A stretch of 34,885 bases of DNA from Ignavibacteriaceae bacterium (GTDB lineage Bacteria; Bacteroidota; Ignavibacteria; Ignavibacteriales; Ignavibacteriaceae), in the NCBI GenBank assembly GCA_013388525.1, contig JACAFA010000244.1, positions 1 to 34,885 on the forward strand, read 5' to 3'. Positions 1-7,722 of the stretch are shown one piece after another. Numbering within the stretch: position 1 is the first letter of the stretch; every line of letters begins with the position of its first letter. The position numbers were made by a program, and so were the translations under genes. The notes below the pieces were generated by a model that searched no databases, had not been told where the DNA came from, and was given only the letters and a program-made list of their open reading frames with translations.

Positions 1-251
1 CCCATAAATTGTTTTGCAAATGCCGGCTTTGCAGCGGCAATGAAAATTTTTAATAATGCTTCTGATTCTTCTTTTGATAAGCTTCTTTTTTCAAGAGGAA
101 TTTGCTTAAGAGTTTCGGCAAAACTATCGAGCTGTTCGCTAATATCTTTTTTACCGAAAGAAGTCAATCCGGTTATGAACTTATCTGCAACCGAAATGAT
201 ATTATCCAGAATTCCTTCCGCAATTGTCAGCGGTGTACGTTTTTCTTCCAT
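1..251 (-). CDS. Unidentified protein, N-terminal 83 residues (cut by window edge)
   Basis: An open frame on the minus strand starts with ATG at 251 and stays open to the window edge, giving MEEKRTPLTIAEGILDNI and about 65 further residues. The visible part has no signal peptide or membrane segment. It is rich in Lys, Glu, Ile and Leu and looks mostly helical, as in a soluble cytoplasmic protein. I do not recognise the family. No strong Shine-Dalgarno sequence precedes the ATG; the upstream stretch is AT-rich. It is divergent from the barrel gene at 504, so the 252-503 gap should hold both promoters. The long open frame and normal amino-acid composition support a real gene, but the function is unknown. 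Confidence 0.6.
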   Translation of the reverse strand, partial: MEEKRTPLTIAEGILDNIISVADKFITGLTSFGKKDISEQLDSFAETLKQIPLEKRSLSKEESEALLKIFIAAAKPAFAKQFM

Positions 252-302
252 AAATTTTTATTGAGTTTAATTAATCGAAGTAGCTTTGTTAAAATATGAA
301 TT

Positions 303-316
303 TTCTGTAAACAGAA
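303..316. repeat. Short perfect hairpin in divergent intergenic region
   Basis: TTCTGT, AA, ACAGAA forms a perfect 6-bp stem. A second stem, CTTGAAT (408-414) with ATTCAAG (424-430), lies further on. Both sit between divergent genes, so either could be an operator or chance structure. No clear sigma-70 promoter was found beside them. Confidence 0.3.
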
Positions 317-503
317 CACATTTGAGTGATAAAATATTGCCTTCATTAAGCATCGGGTAAATAATTCTTTTTACTTGTAAGAATATCAGAACGCATAAAA
401 TAATCTGCTTGAATTATACTAAAATTCAAGTGGGAACTCATCCACCCTTTGCACAATATTTGAGGTAATTACCCTGTTAAAATTTCAATATAAGGGTAGA
501 AAA

Positions 504-1190
504 ATGATGCAAAAATTAATATTAGTTACAATCTTGCTAGCATTTAGTGTTAGTAAATCTACGGCGCAAAATACACCTGTGCTTTCAGCAGCAACAAAAT
601 ATTTTCTGGATATTCAGACAGGTTATGCTGATTATTTTAGCATTAGTGCTTCAGGAACTATTGCAGACTTTACATACGACGTACCTTTGGCAATAAAACT
701 CGGGATGAGTTATAATTTTCGTGATGCGGGCGATCCGTGGGCAGCAAGAAAAATTTTTATTAATGATAATACAGACGGTGATCCGCAAAAATCCGGACAT
801 AGTTTTGACTTCAGGTTAGATTTTGCTTACCCGGTTAACTGGTTCCCCGTTAGGAAAACATACTTGTATGCAGGTCCGCGTCTTTCTTTTTATACTGCCA
901 CTTTCGAGTTCATCGGGGGCAATGAATTTTTTGATATTCAATCCACTCAATTTGGTTTAGGAACCGGATTGGAAACGCATCTTGGGATTAGCCAGAATTT
1001 AAGTTTTGTAATTTCAGGGGCATTCGATTATTTCTTCGATAGCGAAATTGGCGGGCATGATACTTTTTACAATCCCGATGGTACTGATATAAGCGGTAGA
1101 CTTGATTACACCTATGATGATGCTGATGAAGCAATTGATCAGCCAAACTATGTAATAAGATTAATGGTTGGTTTAAGTTTCGCTTTGTGA
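504..1190 (+). CDS. Predicted outer-membrane beta-barrel protein
   Basis: A 228-residue protein with a clear Sec signal peptide: a positively charged start, a hydrophobic core ILVTILLAFSV, and likely cleavage after STAQ near residue 22. The mature part has alternating polar/hydrophobic strands and aromatic residues at strand ends, for example PLAIKLGMSYNF, YLYAGPRLSFYTA and YVIRLMVGLSFAL. The chain ends in a final strand, as expected of a small outer-membrane barrel. There are two adjacent ATG codons (504 and 507); either could be used, and AAGGG at about 493 is the nearest ribosome-binding-like sequence. I cannot name a specific family or function. A hairpin plus T-rich tract at 1237-1270 probably ends its transcript. 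Confidence 0.75.
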   Translation: MMQKLILVTILLAFSVSKSTAQNTPVLSAATKYFLDIQTGYADYFSISASGTIADFTYDVPLAIKLGMSYNFRDAGDPWAARKIFINDNTDGDPQKSGHSFDFRLDFAYPVNWFPVRKTYLYAGPRLSFYTATFEFIGGNEFFDIQSTQFGLGTGLETHLGISQNLSFVISGAFDYFFDSEIGGHDTFYNPDGTDISGRLDYTYDDADEAIDQPNYVIRLMVGLSFAL

Positions 1191-1236
1191 TAAATATTTG
1201 CAGCACAGAATAATAATCTGCATTTTAAAGAAATTC

Positions 1237-1270
1237 AAGGGCGATTCAGTTTTGGGTCGCCTTTATTATT
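1237..1270 (+). terminator. Rho-independent terminator after the barrel gene
   Basis: AAGGGCGA pairs with TCGCCTTT, extended inward by G:U pairs around an AGTTTT loop, and is followed by a T-rich run (TTTATTATTTTG). It lies 46 bases past the stop at 1190. The same GGCGA/TCGCC design recurs after the DUF1501 gene at 10766. Confidence 0.7.
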
Positions 1271-1320
1271 TTGTAGAGCGATTCTCTGACTCGCTCAATA
1301 ATTGAAACATTCTTTATTTA

Positions 1321-1358
1321 TTTCACCTGCAAGGACGCAGGTGAAAGCGGTATGTTTT
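1321..1358. repeat. Direct repeat copy 1 with internal hairpin
   Basis: Begins with a 10-bp perfect stem TTTCACCTGC / GCAGGTGAAA around AAGGAC, then runs into AGCGGTATGTTTT. A second copy lies at 1455-1489, sharing CACCTGC, GGACGCA and AGCGGTATGTTTT over about 35 bases with roughly six differences. This copy has the better-preserved palindrome. Confidence 0.7.
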
Positions 1359-1454
1359 ATTTGTATGTAAAACGAAACGATAACGCTATTTGCATATCAC
1401 TGCTCAGCCCAACGTCCCCCTTGGGCATTGATAAGATAAAAATGATAATATTAA

Positions 1455-1489
1455 CACCTGCGGGGACGCAAGTAGGAGCGGTATGTTTT
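1455..1489. repeat. Direct repeat copy 2 (palindrome decayed)
   Basis: Matches the 1324-1358 element, including the shared tail AGCGGTATGTTTT. The second stem arm has changed to GCAAGTA, which breaks pairing. The copies lie 131 bases apart and could be two insertions of one element or a local duplication. Confidence 0.65.
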
Positions 1490-1496
1490 GTTCTCC

Positions 1497-1523
1497 GTAG
1501 CACAGATTAATAATCTGTGCTAC
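1497..1523. repeat. Perfect 27-base palindrome
   Basis: GTAGCACAGATTA, a single A, then TAATCTGTGCTAC: two 13-base arms in perfect complement. A decayed relative lies at 1202-1221 (AGCACAGAATAATAATCTGC). No T-rich tail follows, so it is not a standard terminator. It looks like a small repetitive palindromic element. Confidence 0.7.
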
Positions 1524-1525
1524 AA

Positions 1526-1663
1526 ATGGATAAGCAAGATGAGTCTGGTTCTACGAGTTCACTTGCAAGAGGTGTTTATATTTATCGTCTAAATGTTAAT
1601 GATCCTTCGACAAGCTCAGGACAAAACTTTGTAAATGTTAAGAAGATGGTGCTGGTGAAGTGA
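1526..1663 (+). pseudogene. Broken 3' end of a T9SS cargo gene (type A sorting domain)
   Basis: The frame from 1526 to the TGA at 1661-1663 reads ...SSLARGVYIYRLNVND, a short insert, then FVNVKKMVLVK and stop. This is the end of a T9SS C-terminal sorting domain and closely parallels SSGVYFARLDVG...MMLVK at the end of the DUF1501 protein in this window. Only about 45 codons remain and nothing upstream continues the domain, so it is a remnant. It carries an in-frame insert translating as DPSTSSGQ, encoded by the short repeat at 1604-1622. The ATG at 1526 has no ribosome-binding site and lies beside the palindrome, so it is probably not a real start. Confidence 0.65.
1604..1622. repeat. Short dispersed repeat inside the coding remnant
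   Basis: CCTTCGACAAGCTCAGGAC, an imperfect palindrome with TCCT/AGGA ends when the preceding T and following bases are counted. It sits in frame within the sorting-domain remnant and translates as PSTSSGQ. From memory, this sequence and its translations recur in many environmental bacterial genomes; that needs a search. Confidence 0.55.
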
Positions 1664-1670
1664 TATTTCA

Positions 1671-1701
1671 TGTGAGACTCACCTGAGAGGTGAGTCTCAC
1701 A
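1671..1701. repeat. Perfect 13-bp stem hairpin between convergent transcripts
   Basis: TGTGAGACTCACC, loop TGAGA, then GGTGAGTCTCACA. It lies eight bases from the stop of the RND pump gene. Neither side has a T-rich tract, so it is not a classical intrinsic terminator, but it could act as a 3' stabiliser or weak bidirectional terminator. It may be another repetitive palindromic element. Confidence 0.7.
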
Positions 1702-1709
1702 TTCACAGG

Positions 1710-4700
1710 TCAAACTTTTTCTTTAACTACTGTTTTTCCTTTTGACGTTAGATTGTAAATTGCCGGAATTACAAATAATGTTAGAATAGTTGAAGCAATC
1801 AATCCGCCGATTGCAACTATACCAAGCGGCATTCTCATTTCTTTACCTGCATCACCAATACCAAGTGCAAGCGGAAGCATACCAAGTATAATAGCAATTG
1901 ACGTCATCAACTGAGGTTTCAGTTTAATCGGGCAGGCTTCTAACAAAGCATCCTTCGGCAGATAACCCTGTTCTCTTCTCAACTGGTTTGTGTAATCGAG
2001 AATGAGAATAGCGTTGTTCACAACAATACCTATCAGCATGATAATTGACATAAGCGATGTGATACTGAAGGCTGTATTTGTAATATAAAGAGCTAATATA
2101 ACACCAATTAATCCCAGCACTACAGTAATCATTATTATAACCGGCTGCCAGAAACTTTCAAGTATTGCTGCAAGAAGCATGTAAGTAAGAAGCACAGCAA
2201 GGAAGAATGCAAAAATCATATCCTGTATCATATCATTCATCATCTTTACATTTCCACCCCACCGGAAATAATATCCTGACGGAAGATCAATTTCGCTGAA
2301 TCTTTTTTCAATTTCGCCGGTAACATTTCCCAAAGGAACACCGGGGGCTGCAGCACCAGTGAACATTATGGATGTGAATTTATCCCGATGTAAAATTTTT
2401 GTGAATCCTGTTGTGAATTTAATATCAGCAAGCTGGGCAAGACGGAAAGAACCGTGTTGTGATGCAACTGTTATGTTTCCTGCTTTTTCAGGTGTGTTTA
2501 CTGATTCATCATTCAGAGTTACAGTGATATCATATTCATCACCAAGTTCACGGTACTTTGCTGATTGAATTCCTTCTATTCCTGCACGAAGAGTGAAAGC
2601 CAGATCGGTTATTGTGAGCCCGACTTCTGTAAGTTTTTCTCTCTTCGGATAAACTGTGATTTCAGGTTTACCTGCACGTGAGCTGTTGTCGAAGTTTATC
2701 AGTCCGGGAACATCTTTAAATTTCTCCACTGCCTGATTTTTTAATCTTTCAAGTTCATCAAGATCCTGACCGAGAAGGAAGAACTGAATTGGCGCTTCTT
2801 CTCCGCCCATACGTGAACCGACATCAACTTTAATTTTTGCATTCGGAATATCTGAAAGATCATCAGTCAGAATGGAAATCATATCCAGCAATTTAATATC
2901 GCGATCTTTAGCATCTGTAAGCTGAACATCAATACTTGCCATATTTGTTCCGACATCAAGATCGCTCAGCTTGCCAAGATTGGTAAGAATGTGTTTTACG
3001 ACCTCGTGCTTTTTTACTCTTTCTTCAACAAGGCGAACTGTCTGTGCTGTTTCGTCAAGATTGTAACCGGACGGAAGCTCTACTGTAATATTAATTTTTC
3101 CATCATCTGTTTGAGGAATAAACTCAAAACCAAGCTTTGGTCCGAAAATCATCATAACAAAAATGAAAAGTAATATTCCACCAACGAATGTAAGCAGACT
3201 ATTTCTTTTGTTTTTAAGAACTATACCAAGCGTTTTTTTATATAATTCATTCTGTTTTAATTCAAAGCGGTTGAACCACGAAGCAAGTTTGCCTGTTGCA
3301 TGTTCTTTTGACAGAATAATTGAAGACAAAAGCGGAGTTAGTGTAAATGACATCAATAATGAGAAGATAGTTGCAAACACTGCGGCAAGTGCAAGTTCTC
3401 TTAACCATAAACCAACCATAGAAGACATATTTGCAACCGGAAGAAATACAACAATATTTGTTAAGGTTGAAGCGAGCACTGCAACACCAACCTCCGAAGT
3501 TCCTTTGAATGCTGCCTCCTTTATTGAGCTACCCATTTTCTTATATCTGAAAATATTTTCCAGTACAACAACTGAGTTTGCAACGAGTACACCCACCGAG
3601 ACGGATAACCCCATCAAAGTCATCATATTTAATGTAAGCCCAAATGCCTGTAGTAAAAGAAATGTTGAAATAATAGAAGTCGGCATTGACATTGCAACAA
3701 CGAGAGTCGAGCGCCAATCGTGAAGGAATAAAAACAAAACAATAGCTGTAAAAAGAACTCCGAGATAGATATTACTCATAGTGTCATCAAAACTGCTTTT
3801 AGTAAATTCTGAAAAGTCGTTTACTATTTCCAGCTTTGCACCTTCAGGCAATGCCCCCTGTATTTCGGGAAGTGAATTACGAATTGCATCCGCAACTTTA
3901 ACAACATTACCTTCGCTGCTTTTAATTATTCCAAGACGAACTACGTTTTCATTTCTGAAATCTTCTTTCACATTGTAGAATGTAGCTCTTTGTCTTATAT
4001 CTTTTCCTGAATCAATAACATCAGCTATCTGCCTGATCTTTTTAGGACCGAATGCCGTTGGAATTTCCAGCTCTCTTATTTCATTTACATCCTGAAACTG
4101 TCCGACAAGTCTTACCGTATATTCCTGGTTGCCGATTTGAAAGTAACCTCCGGGAATATCCATATTATGCATTTGAAGAATCTGAGTAAGCTGCGGCAGT
4201 GAAATAATGTTTTCATAAACAATCCGGTTATCAAGAACAACACGGATTTCTCTTTCCTGTCCGCCGGTAATCTGAACTTTTGCAACACCTTCAATTTGTG
4301 AAAATCTATCTTTCAACGTTTTGTCAGCAATTTCATAGAGCTGTCGCGGACTCAGGTTACCGCTTAATACAACATCTACAACAGGGAATAATCTTATATC
4401 AACTTTCTGCACGATTGGTTTCTTTGCTTCGGTTGGAAGGAAATTAATTATTTCATCAACTTTATCTTTTGTTTCCTGGTTGGCAACATTAACGTCTTTG
4501 CCAAGCTGGAACTCAATTATAATAATTGAAACTCCATCGAGAGAATATGACTCAATTCTTTCTATCTGACTTATTGTTGAAACGGCATCTTCAATTCTTT
4601 TGGTTATGAGAGTTTCAATTTCCTTTGGTCCTGCGCCGGGATAAATTGTTTGTACGGTTATGTAAGGAATTTCAACATCGGGCTGAAGATTAAGGTTCAG

Positions 4701-4793
4701 CCTGAAGTAAGCAATCAAACCAAAAATCAGGAATATTACAATTCCTACTGTTGTAAGAACGGGACGATTAATAGATACTTTGGCGAGAAACAT
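1710..4793 (-). CDS. RND efflux pump, HAE1/AcrB-type inner-membrane subunit
   Basis: The 1,027-residue length fits AcrB-type pumps. The N-terminus (VSINRPVLTTVGIVIF) is the first transmembrane helix, followed by the porter region with YPGAGPKEIE. A first membrane bundle covers about residues 335-540, then a second porter region, and a second bundle from about 855 to the end. It would export small molecules or lipids from the periplasm or inner membrane together with the adaptor and channel encoded upstream. At the positions of the AcrB proton-relay residues D407/D408 it reads VLVANSVVVLEN (A405, N406), and at K940 it reads VVNNAIL (N926). AGGAAA lies just before the ATG. The gene is last in its operon, 10 bases after the adaptor. 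Family assignment is firm; substrate and energy coupling are unknown. Confidence 0.93.
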   Translation of the reverse strand: MFLAKVSINRPVLTTVGIVIFLIFGLIAYFRLNLNLQPDVEIPYITVQTIYPGAGPKEIETLITKRIEDAVSTISQIERIESYSLDGVSIIIIEFQLGKDVNVANQETKDKVDEIINFLPTEAKKPIVQKVDIRLFPVVDVVLSGNLSPRQLYEIADKTLKDRFSQIEGVAKVQITGGQEREIRVVLDNRIVYENIISLPQLTQILQMHNMDIPGGYFQIGNQEYTVRLVGQFQDVNEIRELEIPTAFGPKKIRQIADVIDSGKDIRQRATFYNVKEDFRNENVVRLGIIKSSEGNVVKVADAIRNSLPEIQGALPEGAKLEIVNDFSEFTKSSFDDTMSNIYLGVLFTAIVLFLFLHDWRSTLVVAMSMPTSIISTFLLLQAFGLTLNMMTLMGLSVSVGVLVANSVVVLENIFRYKKMGSSIKEAAFKGTSEVGVAVLASTLTNIVVFLPVANMSSMVGLWLRELALAAVFATIFSLLMSFTLTPLLSSIILSKEHATGKLASWFNRFELKQNELYKKTLGIVLKNKRNSLLTFVGGILLFIFVMMIFGPKLGFEFIPQTDDGKINITVELPSGYNLDETAQTVRLVEERVKKHEVVKHILTNLGKLSDLDVGTNMASIDVQLTDAKDRDIKLLDMISILTDDLSDIPNAKIKVDVGSRMGGEEAPIQFFLLGQDLDELERLKNQAVEKFKDVPGLINFDNSSRAGKPEITVYPKREKLTEVGLTITDLAFTLRAGIEGIQSAKYRELGDEYDITVTLNDESVNTPEKAGNITVASQHGSFRLAQLADIKFTTGFTKILHRDKFTSIMFTGAAAPGVPLGNVTGEIEKRFSEIDLPSGYYFRWGGNVKMMNDMIQDMIFAFFLAVLLTYMLLAAILESFWQPVIIMITVVLGLIGVILALYITNTAFSITSLMSIIMLIGIVVNNAILILDYTNQLRREQGYLPKDALLEACPIKLKPQLMTSIAIILGMLPLALGIGDAGKEMRMPLGIVAIGGLIASTILTLFVIPAIYNLTSKGKTVVKEKV

Positions 4794-4803
4794 TTTGTTT
4801 TCC

Positions 4804-5850
4804 TTATTGAATCACTTTTACTTTTGCACCATCTGTTAATTGTGAAGCACCATGAGTAATCAATCTGTCTCCGGCTTCAAGACCTTTTGATATCTCAAAG
4901 TAGATTCCTGTTTCCTGACCGTTTGAGATATATCTCTTCTCAGCCTTGCCATCCTTTTCCACATAAACATACTGACCATTTTCATCTGACATTACAAGAT
5001 TACGGGGAATAGTAATTGCTTTTGGATTTTTATAGATAAGAACTTTTATTTCTACAGTAACTCCGCTTTTCAATTCTCTGTTTGAATTATCAAACTCAAC
5101 TTCTGCAAAGATTGCCTGTTTATACGGATCGATTGCCATAGAGACTTCAACAATTCTTCCTTTGTAAATCTTTCCGCCGAATTCCATCTCAGCTTCCATT
5201 CCCTTTTTTATCATACCGATTTCTTTTTCTGTAACCCAGATTTTAGCTCTCATTTTATGAAGCTGTGCAATTGTGAACAGAGGTGCTTCGCTTTTAACGT
5301 TGTCACCCTCGTTTACTTTTAAATCAACCAGAGTTCCGCTGAATGGTGCCTGAATAAAAATGAGTTTGCGAGCCAGTTCATAATTTCTTTTGTGAACAAG
5401 ATATTGAGCTTCAACATTATCGAAGTTTGCCTGAGAAATTTCACCTGCATCCAGAAGCACTTTCGATCTCTCATAAGTTTTTTTTGAATTTTCATAAGTT
5501 GCTTCTGCCTGTTCATAAACCGAACCCGGATCGTTGTAAGGAAACTCAACTACGACCTGATCTTCTTCAACATAATCACCAACGCGGAAATTTATCTTTT
5601 CAATCTTTCCGCCAAATGGCGCGCCCTTGGTTGCTTCTTTAACTCCTGCAAGCTTGGCAAAGTAATTCATATATTTTTCAAACGGTTTGTATTGAACCGT
5701 CTCCACCTGAACAGGAATTCCTTCTTCCTGTTGAATTTGATCCATGCTCTTTGCTTTTTCTTCTTCGCCTCCGCATCCATTTATAAATAATGCAAAAAAT
5801 AATACCGGAAGAATTACAAGAGATTTAACAGATTTTTTTTGTAATGTCAT
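4804..5850 (-). CDS. RND efflux periplasmic adaptor lipoprotein (MFP family)
   Basis: A 348-residue membrane-fusion protein that would link the RND pump to the outer-membrane channel. It begins with a lipoprotein signal: basic start, hydrophobic stretch and lipobox INGC, with Cys26 as the lipidated residue. It continues with the first half of a lipoyl/barrel-sandwich domain (GGKIEKINFRVGDYVEEDQ), a helical hairpin around residues 110-160, the second lipoyl half (FIQAPFSGTLVDLKVNEGD), then beta-barrel and membrane-proximal domains. The start is supported by AGGAG about ten bases upstream. It lies 33 bases after the TolC-like gene and 10 before the pump gene, so the three are almost certainly one operon. 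The family is certain; the substrate is not. Confidence 0.93.
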   Translation of the reverse strand: MTLQKKSVKSLVILPVLFFALFINGCGGEEEKAKSMDQIQQEEGIPVQVETVQYKPFEKYMNYFAKLAGVKEATKGAPFGGKIEKINFRVGDYVEEDQVVVEFPYNDPGSVYEQAEATYENSKKTYERSKVLLDAGEISQANFDNVEAQYLVHKRNYELARKLIFIQAPFSGTLVDLKVNEGDNVKSEAPLFTIAQLHKMRAKIWVTEKEIGMIKKGMEAEMEFGGKIYKGRIVEVSMAIDPYKQAIFAEVEFDNSNRELKSGVTVEIKVLIYKNPKAITIPRNLVMSDENGQYVYVEKDGKAEKRYISNGQETGIYFEISKGLEAGDRLITHGASQLTDGAKVKVIQ

Positions 5851-5883
5851 ATTATTTTACACTCCTGATGAGTTCATTTAGTT

Positions 5884-7302
5884 TTAATCTTTTGGCATAT
5901 ATGGGTCAATGTATTCAGGTTCTATTTTCCCCATAAGTTGTTCAAGTTCGTATTTTGTTATTATGTAACTGTGTACCGATTGCAGTTTATTTATTCTTGC
6001 CTGTCTCAGTGCAACATCTGCATTCTGAACTTCAAGCTGGTTACCTGTTCCCTCATTATATCTTACCGTTGATAATTCATAAGCACGTTCTGCAAGACTC
6101 ACATTTTTCTCCTGTGCTTCTACAAGACTCTGGACACGTTTTAGTTCAAGATATTTTGCCTTAACCTGATTGACAACATATTCTTTTAACAGAGCGTACT
6201 GTTCTGTTGTTTGTTTGTATGTTATTGTTGATTGTTCAACACGATTTTTTGTTCTGTTGCCCTGCCATAAGTTCATAGAAAAACTGAGACCAACAGTTGT
6301 TGCGTTATAATTCTGGAAGTTCCATTCTTCTGCAGAACCTGCATAAGAAAAATTTCCAAATGCAGCTAAAGATGGCCAGTATTCAGAAACATCAAGCTGA
6401 ATGAATTCTTCATCCAGATCCATTTTTAATTTCATACTCTGAAGACCATAGTTATTATTTAATGCAAAGTCAATAATGTCTTCTTCGGCGGGCAGGATTT
6501 CCTGATTATAATCAATTTCGCCTTTTACATCAATCTCAACCGATTGTTCAATACCAAGAACAAGTTTTAAATCATTTAATGTTGTGGCGAGCATATTTTC
6601 CATCTGAAGCAAAACCGGACGAATGTTTTCGACGCGTACTTCAGCTTGGAGCCTGTCAAAATCAGATACAAATCCCTGTTGAAATAATGCGTTTACATTT
6701 CTGAAATTCTCCTGGGCATTTTCATAACTTGCCTGTGTAATTGAGAGTAATTCCTTTGTTAGAAGTGTGCCGTAAAAAGCTCTTTCAACATTCAGCTTTG
6801 TTTTGCTTATTGTATTCCGAAGTTCAGCTAACGATAAATCATAATAAATCTGTGAAGCTCCGATTCCTCTGAAGACAGTCGAGTTAAAAAGTACCTGAGT
6901 AAGTGTCAGTGATGCTTCATAGTTGTTGGTTTGAACAAAGGACTGAAGTTTCGTTTCAACAGGTACATACTTGCTGTCATCTCTTGGTATTACATTTTCA
7001 TCAAATAAAATACTGTAAGTTGCATTAGTCAGAAGCGCTTCAAAGTCAGGAAAAGGCATTTTGGGTTTCTTTAAAAAGTGTGAAAATGTTGCTGATGCAT
7101 CAAGACTTGGCAGTGCATAACCGAACGCTTCTCTTACAGCCGCACGTGACTTATCAGAATTCATTTTAGCTACTTTAATATCAGTGTTATTTTCCAGAGC
7201 TATGTGGATTGCATCTTCGAGAGTTAAAATTTGTTGTTGTGCCGGCATCAATCCTGAAAAAAGTAAAACTGATATGCTGATAAAGAATAATTTCTTTTTC
7301 AT
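5884..7302 (-). CDS. TolC-family outer-membrane efflux protein
   Basis: A 472-residue outer-membrane channel protein of the TolC/OEP family. A Sec signal peptide (KKKLFFISISVLLFSG, cleavage probably after PAQQ) precedes the hallmark start LTLEDAIHIALENNTDIKVAK. Two OEP repeats follow, with long amphipathic helices such as FRNVNALFQQGFVSDFDRLQ in the first half and ERAYELSTVRYNEGTGNQLE in the second. These internal repeats make the periplasmic coiled-coil tunnel. It is the first gene of the minus-strand operon, followed by the adaptor and the pump, which gives a complete tripartite exporter. No local regulator is encoded. A weak promoter candidate lies at 7412-7441. Confidence 0.93.
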   Translation of the reverse strand: MKKKLFFISISVLLFSGLMPAQQQILTLEDAIHIALENNTDIKVAKMNSDKSRAAVREAFGYALPSLDASATFSHFLKKPKMPFPDFEALLTNATYSILFDENVIPRDDSKYVPVETKLQSFVQTNNYEASLTLTQVLFNSTVFRGIGASQIYYDLSLAELRNTISKTKLNVERAFYGTLLTKELLSITQASYENAQENFRNVNALFQQGFVSDFDRLQAEVRVENIRPVLLQMENMLATTLNDLKLVLGIEQSVEIDVKGEIDYNQEILPAEEDIIDFALNNNYGLQSMKLKMDLDEEFIQLDVSEYWPSLAAFGNFSYAGSAEEWNFQNYNATTVGLSFSMNLWQGNRTKNRVEQSTITYKQTTEQYALLKEYVVNQVKAKYLELKRVQSLVEAQEKNVSLAERAYELSTVRYNEGTGNQLEVQNADVALRQARINKLQSVHSYIITKYELEQLMGKIEPEYIDPYMPKD

Positions 7303-7411
7303 TAGTAACTCACATTTGGTTTCTATTATTTGAAATGGTTTTTGTTGAATTGATAAAAACAGAAGCAGCTATCATAAGACAAAGAAAAGATTATTTTAAT
7401 AAAAGTAAAAT

Positions 7412-7441
7412 TAGTTATTCTGATATAAATAATTCAGTCAA
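7412..7441 (-). promoter_or_regulatory. Candidate promoter for the RND operon
   Basis: On the minus strand TTGACT (7441-7436) is followed after 18 bases by TAACTA (7417-7412). The -35 matches sigma-70 consensus at five of six bases; the -10 is weak. It lies about 110 bases before the TolC-like start. Confidence 0.3.
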
Positions 7442-7631
7442 AATATTACTGCCATTGCAAAATTATTTTTATTACCTGGAGAATATTAAATCGTGAGCAA
7501 TAATTTATTTTTGATAAGTATCACACAAGTACAGAATCCTGTCAGCAAATTTTTAAAGTAAGAAATTCAGATAAAGAAAAAGTATAATCCATAATTTTTC
7601 GCCGACATCTTGTTCATTACCGACACAAAAA

Positions 7632-7660
7632 TTGACGCCAAAATTTAAAAGCGGTAGGAT
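7632..7660 (+). promoter_or_regulatory. Candidate promoter for the DUF1800/DUF1501 operon
   Basis: TTGACG, a 17-base spacer, then TAGGAT. This is the best sigma-70-like match in the gap in the plus direction and would give a leader of about 150 bases containing the inverted repeat at 7723-7775. Confidence 0.35.
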
Positions 7661-7722
7661 GTGCATTATCCATTAAATATCTACAAGTAAATAATTTAGC
7701 GTAATCACCCGGATTCAAATTC

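Larger units (their letters stand above)
1191..1709. other. 519-base gene-free gap rich in hairpins and repeats
   Basis: The gap lies between the convergent barrel gene and the RND operon. Besides the terminator at 1237 it holds hairpins at 1276-1296 (GAGCGA/TCGCTC), 1321-1346 (TTTCACCTGC/GCAGGTGAAA), 1407-1426 (GCCCAA/TTGGGC), 1497-1523 and 1671-1701, a direct repeat (1324 and 1455), and a broken coding fragment at 1526-1663. I see no intact gene. The pattern suggests a site where small palindromic elements and gene debris have accumulated. Confidence 0.7.

Noticed and set aside
1191..1709. CRISPR array in the repeat-rich gap
   Set aside because: Repeats are few, differ in sequence and are not regularly spaced; no cas genes are present.
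3163..3723. Plus-strand frame of 186 codons within the RND pump gene
   Set aside because: Antisense to a clear transmembrane part of the pump; composition is that of a shadow frame.
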